NCBI GenBank assembly: GCA_019095985.1
Contig: CM032661.1
Coordinates: 14,050,885-14,114,884 of the forward strand
Reading direction: 5' to 3'
Origin: Streblospio benedicti
Lineage: Eukaryota; Annelida; Polychaeta; Spionida; Spionidae
Length of the DNA: 64,000 nucleotides
Shown here piece by piece: positions 1 to 13,600 of this stretch. The position numbers and the translations under genes are program-made. The notes below the pieces were generated by a model, which saw nothing but the letters and a program-made list of their open reading frames with translations, searched no databases and was not told where the DNA came from. Every line of letters starts with the position of its first letter. Position 1 is the stretch's first letter.

Positions 1-1203
1 TATTGATAGTACGGAACCTTCCAATGTCAATCAACTCGTTTTTCTCTCTGTTTTAATTTATTTATATTTTTCTATCAAACGCTTGTTTATGATTGTAAAA
101 TTGGAAGTTATTAGGTGCAACATGTCAAGTATATAGAAAAATAAAATTATTACGTGAAATTGTCTGAGGAGGTGGTTGCTGTTCATGTCCCTTTAAATAG
201 AGAAAAACTTATGTGTTTGAAATTACAGACAGTTTCATATAATAAAGATCAGAAAATCAGATGCAGAAAATGGATCAAATATAAAGGCTTAGGGATACCG
301 ACAGATGCTTTATAACTGTTTCTTATAATAAAGCTGCTTGCTTAAATAAACAACCGCGGATTAATTTGAACACGTTATGTGATATTTAATGCTATATTTT
401 GTTAGTGTTAGCGTTAATACAAGTAATAAGGGAGTGCTTATTAAGCCAGGTGGAAAGTGAAAAAATCCAGGGAGGATTGTGAGGAAATCCAGGGGCGTGT
501 CTTATTAACCCCTCAATTAGCCTAGGCACTGTGTGGGGTCCGCACGACCATTTTTAGTCAAAAAATCTCTACTTGGAGGCATAGCGCACTCCTCCTCAGA
601 CATCACACTATGCTGTTGCGGAGCTGGCAGTGTCCCACACTGTTTTGCGCTCCCTCACGATGCATTGCTGTATGATGCAGACTTTAGTGCATGCTCTCTG
701 CCTGACGTTGTCACACCATTTTTTGGACGTCGCAGTGTGTGGAGCTATGTTTTTTTTAAATACGGGGGGCGGGTGGGGGGATGGGGCTAGTCGCATCGCT
801 TCACTATTTGCCTGCGGCGTGACTTCCGACGCCGCGAGGCATGGGAATTTTGTTTGTTTATTGCCAATACTCTGCAGCCATCAACTTGCTGATGATTATA
901 GCAGAGGGAGGCCACATGGTGTTGGAACGTGGACATCCAGAGGTAGGCTAGGTAGCCAACTGAGCCTCAAGGGTGTGGAGGGAGCACACTAGCAATTGTT
1001 GTCAAGCTAGGTGAGTTCTTTTGGATGCAGAGGGGTGGCTCTCCTCTACACGAGAAACTCCTTTTAAAGAGGCTTCCGAACCTCGGCTTTGTGTCACTAC
1101 CATCTAGTATTGCACTCGACAGTGGCGACACGCTGTATGGATATCAACAATGCAGTGGCAGAAGTACAACGTAACTCTTTGGCGACACTGGGTCTGCCAT
1201 GGA

Positions 1204-1286
1204 CGGGCTGCAAACTCACGATGCAAGCAAAAGAAAATCACGTTTCGTAGTCCTGCATGCTAACCACTGCACCATCGATCCCCACT
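1204..1286 (-). repeat. tRNA-derived SINE head (candidate)
   Basis: Read on the minus strand, 1250-1286 contains TGGTGCAGTGGTTAGCATGC, a good match to the tRNA A box (internal Pol III promoter). A weak B-box-like stretch with GTGAGTTTGCAGCCC follows at about 1207-1222. The spacing suits a tRNA-derived SINE, and the poor B box argues against a working tRNA gene. The 3' limit cannot be set. Confidence 0.4.
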
Positions 1287-2760
1287 TGAATCGAAGTTAT
1301 ATTTTCTTATTTTTTTTATTTTCCGGCCTTGGGCGGCGGGACGCCTTCTGATGTCGTCCACGCCGCGCCCAAGCTAATTGGGGGAGGGGGTGTAATCAAG
1401 GAGGGTGATGAGTGAACTTTTATTAAAAGATTCAATCATTTGCATATCAATTGCAGTGGCAGTGGCAGACCGTAATAATAACAATGGGGTTTTCCCGGAA
1501 GCAGTAGAAAATCGTAAAATTTGAAAATATTTTCTTAATAAAATAGTAAGAAAGAACAGATGCAGAACAGTAAGAATACCACAACCTATGATACTTTTAT
1601 ATATGTAAAGTTAGATGTATTTTTATGTTTTGTCATTTTGTATGAGACAGTATCTGAAGAAACCTATCAAATACTGAGATTATCGCCATTGTCTTAAATG
1701 TGTAGTTGCTTAATTGTTACTGTCAGTAATAGAGAAACTATATACTCTTTATATTTTTGCATGAAATAATGCTCGAACGCTGTAGTTAATGGGCCGTTAC
1801 ATGTATTTCGTCCTAAGTATCATTGTTAAAGTACATTATAAGGTCGGTGACCTATGAGGGATCTTTCTAGTGAAGTAGAGAATAAGTGATTTCGTAAATA
1901 GCCACTGGTCAGTGGTGATAATATGTGTACTGCACATGATTTTTCTATACGATATAGTAAAACTCAATGACAATAATGTGTAAATAACTTTGTTAACCAT
2001 CGTCTGCCATTTGTAAATTTAAGTCACCACTTGTAGGAAAGGTGTAAGAATGCACAGCTAAAAGAAGAGATTGATTTGACATTAAACAGCACCTGAAAAG
2101 CTTATGTAAATCCAATGTTAAAATTTAAACAAAAGGCTTGAAACACCAAGTCAGTCATTGGCTTTGGTTTAATCGGATTTAGAGGGGGTTTAATAACAGC
2201 TATATGTACTGCAGAATTGATCTTTTGACATAAAATATGAATTCATACGCTTGTGTCACAATATATGACTTAACATATTCATAATATATTCAGATGAAGG
2301 CATAGCCTTTTTTACGGCCACAGATATAACAAACCAGTTGATGTCTACAGTAATTTTACATGAAAAAGATTTTATTGGTTCACTGAACATGTATCTTATA
2401 AAGCTATTTATAGCTTCATATTCCGATACTCGCAGGCAATGTTGGGTCATAGTTATTTAAGAACTGGGTTGTGACTAGATACATTCCATCCAAGTGTCCT
2501 GTGCGTTTAGAGTGAAATTTTCTCAAAAGCAGGGATCAGTGCTTACTCGGATGTGAAACTGAATTTTATTTGGTTGCCTGAGACCTAAGTGGTCAGACAC
2601 CTAATTTTCAGGTAGCGCCATAGTAACCAAACTAAACCGCACTTAGATAATTTATTTATTCAAATTATTTTGTTTTTGAAGGAGTTTTCATAAATGTAGT
2701 AGTTACTAATGGATAAATGATGTGTCAAACAATGATTAACAATGTAAGTAAAAATAAAAT

Positions 2761-3645
2761 AGTACTTTTTGTAGTCTTAGTCACAGGTCTCTGTGCTGTC
2801 ATGGCGATCGTAAACATGTTGATAAAGGCTAGGATTTTGATTGACAGGTACTGTTTTACCCTGGTTATGGAATACGACTTGAAATGTGAAAATTTGTGTT
2901 TTTTGTCAACTAAAATCTTTATTAGAATTTTCTTTTCATATTTGAAACAAATTGTTCGCTTCCCCCCTCTTAATTCTCAGTTTCATATATTTGTTCGGGT
3001 GTTAAAAAATTTGACAACAAAAGTATTTTAAAAAAAATCGGGGCCACTCTGTATTTTTCAAGTTCTGGCAGTACAGTTCAGTACACATGCACTAAGCTTA
3101 ACAAGGCCTTCGGCCGCCTTTGGCGGCCTGTGGCCGTATGAAGGCATAGCGTTATTTACGGCCACAGCTATAACAAAACCAGTTGATGTCTACAGTAATT
3201 TTACATGAAAAAGATGTAAATATTTTTAATAAAAAGTTCATAGGAATATAATTTGTATCCCCCAGATTTTATCATATAAAACAACATTAAAAATGTGGAT
3301 TGGAACATATACTACTCTTTGTAGTCTTGGTCACAGGTTTCTGTGCTGTCATGGCGATCGTAAACATGTTGATAAAGGCTAGGATTTTGATTGACAAGTA
3401 CTTTTACCATGTATTTGGGATACGACTAGAAATGTAAAAATTTGTGTTTTATGTCACCTAAAATCTTTATTTGAATTTGCTTTTCATATTTGAAGCAAAT
3501 TGTGCGCTTTCCTTTAATTCTGTGTTTCATATATTTGTTTGGATGTTAAAAAATTTGGTAACAAAAAGTTTTTTGAAAAAAATCGGGGCCATTCTAATTT
3601 TTCAAGTTGTGGCACTACAGTTCAGTACACATGCACTAAGCTTAA
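2761..3645. repeat. Direct duplication, two units of about 335 bp
   Basis: Unit 1 (2761-3101) and unit 2 (3311-3645) align along their full length with scattered substitutions and small indels, roughly 85% identical by eye. Both contain the words CATGGCGATCGTAAACATG and AAAATCGGGGCCA and end in GCACTAAGCTTAA. A second direct repeat of about 75 bp (2294-2369 and 3136-3213, with GTTGATGTCTACAGTAATT) precedes each unit, so the whole duplicated block is larger. No coding potential is shared between the two units. Confidence 0.8.
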
Positions 3646-4241
3646 AGCCCCATTAGCTAGTGAAATCGGGTACCAGAATGGAATCCCGGCTCATAACTAA
3701 TTTGTGTCAGTGAAGTCTGAGTGAACTGCATATCCAAATAAATTGAGTACTGTTGGGAAGATATTTCTCATTCTTTATCACTATTAAAACATGACCTACA
3801 CATGACATGTTAAAATATACAGACCATTTATTTTGAAAAATGACCACACATTCCACCATCTTAGTTTCATCAAAGCAGCTCGGCGCACCTACACATTTAT
3901 GACGCGCAATAGTGAAGACGTAATCCAATTGTCTCTAATTACTACTACAATAGTGATACCTATAACTTTCAAACGGCTCGACCAAATGTCTTGAAATTTT
4001 GTAGAATCACTCCAATAATACAATGCTCTGACATCCTTTAATCTGGTAATTTAATGATAAAGGAATCTTTTATAATTAACCCGTCTTAATTAAGCCATAG
4101 CATATACAACATGACGTCACAAGCTCCGCCCCCTTGTTTAATGTCGAAGCTGATCTGACCACGTGCGAGACAGTTTGAAAATACGCCTAAAGTACCTGTT
4201 TTTCTTAGAAACGTGATGTTGTGTCAGCAAGAACAGATGAG

Positions 4242-4830
4242 TTGTTGAAAATGTGTTGTCCATTATTTAGTAATTTATTAGGAATATTGGACCTCGTTTC
4301 ATACACAACATATGTTATGATATTAAAGATACATTTTTCTATCCTCGCTTGAGGTTTCACGAAATATTGTGCAATGATTTTAGGTCAAGATTGACAAGAA
4401 CGCTAATTTACTTGTCAGTGACAGTAATTTCGGGGAACCGGTAAAGCATATTATATATGAAGTTTGAAAACTGTTTTTAAAAAGAGTACTGTGTGTATGC
4501 AATCTTTAGCACAAAATATGGATGATGTATGGTCTGCTATATGTCTCTGTTGAATAAGCTGTGAAAAAGGTCAGTAGAAGTTGTTATACGAATGATTTTA
4601 AAAATGTCTTGCTATCTGTCAAAATCACAAACAAGCAAGAGAGCACCTGTTATTCGTAGAAATGTGATGATGTAAATGCGAGTGGTTGAGAATGTGTTGG
4701 CCATTATTTTGTAATTTACTAGGAATATTGGCCCTCGGTTCATACACAACACAGATCATCATATCAGAGATGCATTTTTGTAACCTCTCTGGGGGTTTTT
4801 ACGAAATATCATGCAATGTGTTTTGTTCAA
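4242..4830. repeat. Direct duplication, two units of about 150 bp
   Basis: 4242-4390 and 4681-4830 share GTTGARAATGTGTTG, TTTATTAGGAATATTGG-like and TTCATACACAACA words in the same order, spaced about 440 bp apart. Divergence is moderate. Nothing identifies the family. It may be part of the same local duplication history as 2294-3645. Confidence 0.65.
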
Positions 4831-6492
4831 GATGTTAAATTAGGCGACATGTTCTTTTTTCACCTTACCATCTGTCAAACCGGCAAGTCAACTAAGATTG
4901 ATGGCTAAATAAATGCTACTATTTGTTCGAACTGCCATATCCATTACACGGATCAAAAGAGAATTTCAACACGGATTTCAGTGGTGTATTTCATTTATTT
5001 CTAGCTTTGATATTAATCCTGATAGCATAATTATCGGAGTTGTTGCATGCATGCCGGATAGACAGAAAAAAAAGGACAAATACACTGGCTGGTTTCTAGT
5101 TGCACAAACCACTGGGATTTTATAAACAATGCATGTGATTTGAGAAATATCCTTTCATCCATGTCTTCATAATCGGTTTATAATTGATCCGACATGTGAA
5201 TTCTTGATGGGTATGTTATTGTAACGCTGATAATCCATTTGTTTCCCAAATATTACTCTTTGGAGATTTAAAGGTGACGCCATTTGTATTTGTGCACATT
5301 AGCCTTTATCACACACCATAATTTGTCAACACCGATCGTAGCGCGATGCGATTAAGAGTAGCAGGCTCATATAGTGGTAGTCGAACCAAATCTAGAGAAA
5401 GGGGCGGGGCATGTGTATATTATATGCAAATGCGTACGTCACCGTGACGTCAGGCTGTATCAAAGAGACAGGATTTCACTCGATTATTTTACAAATAAAA
5501 GTCTTCATAATGATAAATGCATTAGATAAAAACTAAATGTCTGTTTCTTTTATTGTTTGTTTAATAGCACTTTAGTGACTGCCAAATGCAAAACGGTAAC
5601 CAGGCATGTTTAATCCTTTAGGAAATCAACTTTAACAAGGCCTTCAGCCGCCTTCGGCGGCTTGTGGCTGTAATATTATTAATTCCCAAGAGAATTAACC
5701 AAGTTATTAAGTTCTTTTTATTGGCATCTCTCTCAGAAGTTCTCGGTCGGTAATTGACAGGTGCTAATGAAGCGGATTTCACACATCTCTGACTTTCAAC
5801 TAATATTTGACAAACTTATAATTGTTGGATTTATTATTTCTTGGTGTCAAATCATTCGCATATTGGTCTTTTCTCATTCACAAATGGTTTGAAATGGGAT
5901 AATTTTGATGCAACGGTATATGTGCTGGTTTTATGACCTAACGTTAGATTTTAATTCAGTGTACTGTAGCAAATCATCTATCCATAATGCAAACTTTTAC
6001 CGGTTCATCTATAATCCTGTGACGTCATTTCTATTTACTAAATGGCTTATTGGAACATTTTCAGAGCAAATTACATTCAGTTTTTTTTTAGAAATTATTT
6101 AAAATTTTATGTTGTATTTTCTGTAGATGTCGCGTATACTACTCAAATTCTTGTATGTCAACTCTGACTGTTTATTAAGTAGGAATGGAAAAAAGTAGTT
6201 CAGTATCACAACAGAACTCATGCCTACTTTTTTCCGGGACCTGTTTTGACAGCAAATCTAGGATTGTATATGACGTATCTAGAATATAGATATAAAATTG
6301 TATTTAGAATTGTGTATTTTTATTTTATAATTGTAAAGGGCATGGAGGTGGTCCCAGTCCTTGAACTGCTCAATATTGATTTGATGAAAAACATTTCTAA
6401 TTTGTCACTGAAAGGCAAATTATAGTCTGTTAGATTTATAATTTGTTTATTTTTGACACTATTTTGTTCATTTTCTCAATATTCCATTTAAG

Positions 6493-9400
6493 GCTTTGAG
6501 TCTGCTTTTGAGAAGTATCTCACAGATAGAAGTGTTGATGTATGCCAGGAGAACAAATGTGAGTCCGGAACGTCTACTCCAAAGACATCAACATCCTCAT
6601 CCTCTGGGAAATCTAAAGAAAAGTCAAGAAAATCAGATACATGTAAAAGGAGTACTGTAGACACTGTAGACACTAGTCTCAATTTATCCAAAGAAATGGG
6701 GAAGAAGCAAGATGGGTCTTCATCATTGCCCAAGAAAATAAGACATTCAGTGTCTTCTTCACCGGAAAGTTCAGAGAGAAGAACCACACGTTCACAGAAA
6801 AATGTAAGTAAATAGAGCTAACAATTTTTTATTCTTTTATATAATTGATGAATTATTTATACTGTAATGAATTTTGAGTTTCAATTTCTGCCAGTATATC
6901 ACATATATGTTAGACTATCATCACAGACAGTTTGTTCAGCTGGTTTGGTTTCAGGATTTAGCAAGGCAAAATATAACTTACGGGGTAAGCATCTTATAGA
7001 CAGTTTCTGCATACATGTAATAATATCAAATAAGTAACATATACATGTAGTATGTACAACAATGAAAATTCTTTTATCTTTCTTAATTTTCAACTAGACG
7101 CCAGAAGGAAGAACGACAAGATCAAGGGGTGGATCGACTAGTTTGACACCACCGCTACTCCTAAAAAGAAATGAAAGAGTTGGTCGTAGCAAAATTCGTA
7201 GCAAACTACGGCCTCCATCACCACCAACAAAGTCTGATTCATCTGATGGCGATGAGTCTGATACACCATCACCTGTAGAGCTGTTGTTAGCAAATCGGCC
7301 AAAGCGGCAGATTATTCCAAAGTCACTGGTATGAAATTTTGCTGATTTTTATGTACATCCGGACTGTTCATAGAGATAAATATATTTGAACCTCTTCGCT
7401 GTGTTACCGGTGTATAGATTGATCCATTAAAACATCATTTATATTTTAGATATAAAATCCACAAAGTATAGATTTTTAAAACTTTTTTACATGATGAAAT
7501 CAAGCACAGCATAAAATGAAAGGCTGTATACAAAACAGATGTTCCTTCCAATTCGTTAGATAATGATATGAACTTGACTACATGTAATCTGAGATGATAT
7601 ATCTCAAAGCACTTTAATGCAAGTTGTTACATTAATAATTATATGTTGAAAAAACTAATTATTTGGATATAGTGATATTGTGATTCTGTGTCTCAAGCAT
7701 CAAAATTGAACTATTGGTTAGAATCTGTTCCAAGTTAAACAACATAAATATCATTTAGGATACAACTGCTGGACTCTCTTGGAGAGAAGAAACCCAACTA
7801 CAAAAAGCATTATTAGCATCATTACATGAGACAAAAGTAAAGGTAAGAATAGCATACACAACAGTGGGCAAGATAAGTACTCGTCCGCTAGTCCTAGACT
7901 AGTATTAAACCAACAGGACACGTAAGAATCTTACCTTTCTCATCCTTCAAACGATCATCTTTTCTCAAAGTCAAATTGTGAACAACATGTTGGACAAGTA
8001 ATACTTTTTGCAGGACTAGTAACTTTTTGCGGTACTAGTCCTACAGACAGCAAGGCTCTGCAGCAAGCTTTATGAGTTATCTGTTGCACTGACTCAATTG
8101 TGTGTTTTTGATGAAGAAAATAAATAAAAATGAAAAAATGCACTAATGTGCATATTACATGAAACTTCAATACACTTGATACAACTATTTGAGATTCACT
8201 GTGTGTTTCAAAGTAAGAGATAAATTAAGAAGAATTTTTAAATTGATATTTAATATATGGGCATTATGACTGTTTACTATGAGTATCGTTCATTATTTAC
8301 TGATTCATTGATGGTTGATTTTAGTCCAGCATCATGGGAATTCAAAGTTCTGAAAAATCCATTGTGATGGAGGATGCACCGCCAGTAACGCTTGCTACTA
8401 TCATTGGTCGTAGTAAATCTCAAGGTATAAGATTTTTTTTGCTTTGTTGTATGTATCATAAGAAAGACAGCAGATCCATTGGTCATGATTAAATTATTTT
8501 TGAATTATTTTTCAAATGTTTCAAATGTTATTGGATGATGATATTTTAAATGGCTATTGTTAAAATGGACTATCATAAATGTTGTAAGTGAAAATATATA
8601 CTAATGAACTTATTTAGCAAATACATTGTACTTAAATTTGAAGAACACTATAAAGCAAAAAATTTAACTTTGTTCTTTGAATGGCTTCACTAGATCTTTT
8701 GTTACTGCTACATGTATTATAGTGTAAGTCTTAAGATGTTTATTTGTCATGTCTTTCTTTAGACCAGAGCAAAACAGGCAGAGAAAATTTGAAGCTGGTA
8801 ATGCCAGACCCTGACCATAAACCAAGTGATTCTGGGGGTCAGGAGTCCAATGGAAGTAGCAACAGCAAACATTCATCAAGGTAACCAAGCTAACATGTTT
8901 TCTTTTTACAGTTCTGTCTTAGAACATGCATTAAAAAAATACTTGATGAAAAGGGACTGTAGAGCCATGCTAAGCAAGTTCATATATCTTATATTATAAG
9001 GGTAATGGTCTGTTTTAGTGTGGGGATAACACTAGCTTGCATGAGTCATGTCTAGGCCTGCTCTAGTGAGCGCTAGTGAACAAGAGCAGGCTAAGACACC
9101 ATAAGTTCATAGCTAGTGTTATCTCAACACTAAAACAGACCGTTGCCTTATTATCTCCCCTGTTTAACCAAATTATTTAACTTAATGGTGTTTACTGTTC
9201 ACAAAGTAGGGAGAGAATCTGATCTCCTATGGCTCTTAACCAATCAGAATCGAGATGAACGGCAAACTGGAGAGAAAAAGATTTATTCATCAATAAGATT
9301 GCTCTGCATTGTCTAATAATGAAGTGTTTTTTTTTTCCATGAGCGAGGGCATTGATCGCATTTTTAGCTTTTGCCCAATCTCTTTGTTGTACTCGTGTAA

Positions 9401-10686
9401 AAAAAAAAAAATATGTTTAAACCAATAATGTAGTGGTTTTAATTTAAGTTTGAACACAGGTAAATGCTATTAGTATTTTCAATATTGTTCTGAGGGTACA
9501 ACTAATCTTTCTAATTGCAGTCTGCTCTACAAATCGCATGTAAGGGCACAGAGAAAGTTTGCTCAAGGGTCTCGACCTAGTAGTCCTAACGTCTCTCCCG
9601 TGAAAGAAGCCAACAAGACACCAGTCAAATCTAACACGTCGAAAGCATGTCTACTGCCCATGAAACCGACTGCAAAAACTGAAGATTTTCTCACATTTCT
9701 GTGCTTGAGAGGTGTGTTATATTCGAATACTTTGCCCAATGTGAGCGAATCATTTTGAAATAATTTCAACTTTTGAGTTGCCATAAACAATGTTGAAAGT
9801 TGAATTCTTTGATAATATATATGTGTTTTTTTCCGGTGCTTGCTAAAAAGACATGTGCGAGAGAGAAGTTTGAAAATGAATTACATAACTTCATTGTTCC
9901 ATGTAATTTAACAAACAATTTAATTCACAGTATTTCACTTTTTAAATTTTTAAATGTTCCAAGAGCCAAGTCAGCAGCCTGCACAACAACCACATTCTTT
10001 TTCGTCTTATATTTCAGGAACACCGTACCTACCTCCACATTTGGAATTTTTCAATTCTGTTGATTCTGAGAATCTTGTGAGCTGCCCAAACACCCCCAAG
10101 TCCTCCCGCCCTGCGACACCAGCATCCGCCCTGGACACCCCTCGTACTAAAGCAGCACTGTCAAAGAGCCGGTATATTTTAGAAAATGTCTCAGTTTTTT
10201 TAATTAGATTTTTCAAAAATTTCAATTGTTCTTTGCAAACAGAATGTATAATCCAAAAATATCAGTGACCTACCATAGTTTATCAAAAAAAAAAAAAAAG
10301 TGAAATTTCGATGGAATAAACTAAATTTTTTGCATTGGATGAAATAACGCTTTGATCTAAAATTACAAGAAAAATGTGTTTAGTGATTCGAAGAACACAT
10401 CTTATTTTATAAATCTAAATCAAGACAGTGACCACTGATAAAGAAAACAGGAAAGGCTCTTCAAGAATATCTAAATATGTGCTTTTTGTATTGACTTCTC
10501 TCATTTCAAAGTACATGTATCGTAAAAATGGTCTTAAGTTATTTTTTTTTCATCTAATAGAAATGTATTTTTCATTGAAATATTTCATATTGCAGTTTGT
10601 GCGAGTCTCCAGCTCCTCAGTCACGGGCAAGTTCCCCAGATTTGGATATTAGCCTCGATAGTACGGAGCTCGGAGTTAAGCCACTG
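6493..10686 (+). CDS. JARID2: JARID2 N-terminal exons with PRC2-contact motifs
   Basis: This is a nine-exon block of 436 codons, entered in phase 1. The opening exons are serine- and lysine-rich. 7098-7328 ends in [11 protein letters not shown] and 7759-7842 gives [16 protein letters not shown]; these match the vertebrate JARID2 start (RPKRNII, then a WSEE helix). 9521-9711 encodes RAQRKFAQ, the vertebrate site whose lysine (K116) PRC2 methylates and EED then reads, and ends in [13 protein letters not shown], a JARID2 signature. The K116-equivalent codon is 9555-9557. 10018-10686 is Ser/Pro-rich. Vertebrate comparisons are from memory. The true initiator methionine lies upstream or in an unrecognised exon. 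Confidence 0.9.
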
Positions 10687-13600
10687 GTAGGTCCACATGC
10701 AAAATTGTATTGACACTTTAGATGGGTTAATAAATAGGGACTAACAAGGCTATGATTCTGCTTGAACCATATTTCATAAGGAAGATTTGCCAAGTTTCTA
10801 TAGTTTTAGTTTGTTTTCTTTTTCTTTTCATATTTGTATATTTCTTGTAGTTGTCCTACAAACTCTATACATTGGATGAGTGATCTCTTCCTATTTCATG
10901 TTCTTCCATTAATAGATTTATTTGCTTAAAATGTTTCTCATGTCTAACATTCAATCCATCAACACATTAGTTTAGTGACATAATATGGCTTTCTTGGACT
11001 TATTGAAATGGTAAAGGGCAGTGAAATATCATTGTGATAGTAAATATTTATATATTTACTTAAACTGTTCAAATTATATGTAAGCTTATTTGTGATAATG
11101 CTGCCCTTGTTTGGAGACAGGATGTTCGAAATCATGTGTGGAGTACATTGATGTAAAACTAGCATATTTCACAGCAGGTGCATTATGCATTTTGAATGGT
11201 ACTGCAACATTTTATTTAACACTTAAAAAAGTAGTTCATATTGTAGACTTAAAACGTAAATATATTTTTTTACGATGTAGTTGATCCCCCCAAAAATCTA
11301 AAGCCAAATCGTTTACAAGTTTGTCCAGCTTTGATTAAAAAGGATCTGTGTACCTGAAAATTGCTTTGGCTCCTTTCCAACCTGTACACAAAGAACAAAT
11401 GCAGCACTGTCTTTTCTCTGCTTCTTGCTTCTCTAAATAACGTGGTAAGCTGATTCTGCCTTTGTAGGGTAGGGTTGCCAGAGCCACCGCTTCTTCGCAA
11501 CCACAGGTGATGGCAACTTCTTCCATCCCCCCTACTAGTCGCCAATCTCACACTACCTTTCACAAACCACGCTTAAAGAATAGAAACCCAAACCAGAGAT
11601 GCTCCACCAGTTCTTCGTCCACTGCTAAGTGTTTCTCTGTCAGCAAGAGAAAAGCTAGTTTAAGTCCTACTTCATTCAGACGTTCTAGTGGACGATCTTC
11701 TTTGCTTAAAAAGCCATGTCACGGTGCTCTGAGAATGACTGCGAGAATGACGTGTGATACAACCGAGACTGAGTCAGATGTTGCTTCACCCATAAAGACA
11801 AGAGAAGTTGGAGTTTCTTCAAACCAGTCAAAATCCCCTAAGAAAGGTACACATGATGTATGCCTTTCACCCCTCGCTAAAGGCAGTACTAACATCATTA
11901 CAAGATCATCCAAAGGACGACAAACCAGAAGTACAAGTTTCTTGAAGCATTATAGTGACTTTGCTCGTAGTTATAATTCGGGAGATCTGTCAGGCATTAG
12001 TGGTTCTGGCAGCACATCTGTCTCGATTGGTCAGAAACCCGCGGCTACTATATCAATAGCACCTGAATATGAAGAAGTAACACGTGGCGCTGTAAATCAA
12101 GTAACAAATAACGTTGACTGCAGCACACAGACACCATTCTCAGGATTCGTAGACAGTGATCAGGTGGAGGCACAAGTTGAATTGAGTTCAAATGATGATA
12201 CGACTTGTATCAGAATGAGCAGTGAACATTCAAGTTCCGCTTTTTCCTCAGAAACTTCTACCAGCTCGTTGACAAAAAAATTAAAGTTGCGTAACGAAAA
12301 TAAGAAGATGACCTCAAATAAATGTATGGATCAGCCAAAGATGGATAAAACACATGTGGTACTGGATCCTCCACCTTTTCCATGTCGTGTGCTTTCCCCC
12401 GCTTCAAGCTCACAGTTTTCAAAATTACAAAGTAGTTCTAGCTTGCGCTCGCTTGTTCAAACTCCTGCTTCTGTTTCTTCTTTTAGTTCGGCATCTAGTT
12501 ATATTTTTACAAATACACAGAATGTAGATCCTTTGAATGCACCTCGATTAAAGCCAGTACTTTATAATGAATCAAACAAAAGTTTGCTTCAAAATTCCTC
12601 CTGCCTCCAAAATCGCGGAAGGGTTGTGAAAGTTGTAGCCATAGAACGTAAACCAATTGCAACAGCTAAATGCCAAGATGATGCTAACTCTGTTGAAATT
12701 AAACATGTTGATGATGAGATGGCCAGTATAAGAATAAAGTGCGAAGATTGTCCTTGTTGTCGTGGGAAATGCCTACATTGTTTGACAAAACAGCCAACAA
12801 AAACATGTTGCATGAATAACAGAAAGAATACAACCCTTGATTACACAGTTAATCCTCCTCCAAAGTGCCCCCCAAAGGTACAGCCAGTCAGACCAATTAG
12901 AGTGTGTGTGATGCAACCAAAGATGAACAGGATGCCAAAAAAGACACACAAAACAATATTAGCCACGAAATTTGACTCATACAACAGAAAGGCAAAGAAT
13001 AATCCCATAAAATACTATAAGGCTGATTTAAACAAACCGTTACTGGCATGTCCCACCTTATCAAGCAGTACCTCTGATGATAGCACAAAAAAAAACTTAA
13101 ACAGAAAGCCTATACAGTATTATCCTGCATCGACATTGACACCTTCAAGTACATCTAGTAGTTGTGGTAATATTAGAACTACAGTACTGAAATCATCAGC
13201 TATTCGAATGCCAGCAGTATCTAAATCATCAGCTATTCAAAAGCCAGTACCTAAATCAGACATTCAACGGCCAACCATACCTAAATCATCGGCTATACAA
13301 AAGCCAACAGTACCTAAACCAGCTATTCAAAAGCTAACAGTGCCTAAATCATCAGTTACTCAAAAGCCAACTGTACCCAAACCAGCTATTCAAAAGCCAA
13401 CAGTGTGTAAATCATCCGCTAAACAAATACCATCAGTACCTAAATCATCAGCTATACCAATAGCAACAAAATTATACTTCTCAACTGCCAGTGTGACTTC
13501 ACAAGTCATGTGTGATGTACCAACAGCAACAATGAGTAAGTTTGATGCTTTTAGTTATTTACCACCATCTTCAAAGCATGATGATTCACTGTTTGAAAAT

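Larger units (their letters stand above)
1..6492. other. Repeat-rich region upstream of JARID2, no supported gene
   Basis: I see no exon with convincing frame, splice sites and protein similarity here. The stretch holds a tRNA-like SINE head near 1204-1286, direct duplications at 2294-2369/3136-3213, 2761-3101/3311-3645 and 4242-4390/4681-4830, and two copies of a GC-rich palindromic word near 3101-3138 and 5635-5680. The first JARID2 exon(s) and promoter should lie here or further left, because the first exon I can place (6493) begins in the middle of a codon. Short open frames in this stretch do not look like coding sequence. Confidence 0.6.

Noticed and set aside
630-992. 120-codon plus-strand frame in the GC-richer left end
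   Set aside because: Overlaps other frames of equal quality, has no recognisable domain and lies in repeat-like DNA.
5437-5450. CRE-like TGACGTCA words near 5440 as a JARID2 promoter
   Set aside because: Similar words recur throughout repeats in the window and no adjacent first exon was found.
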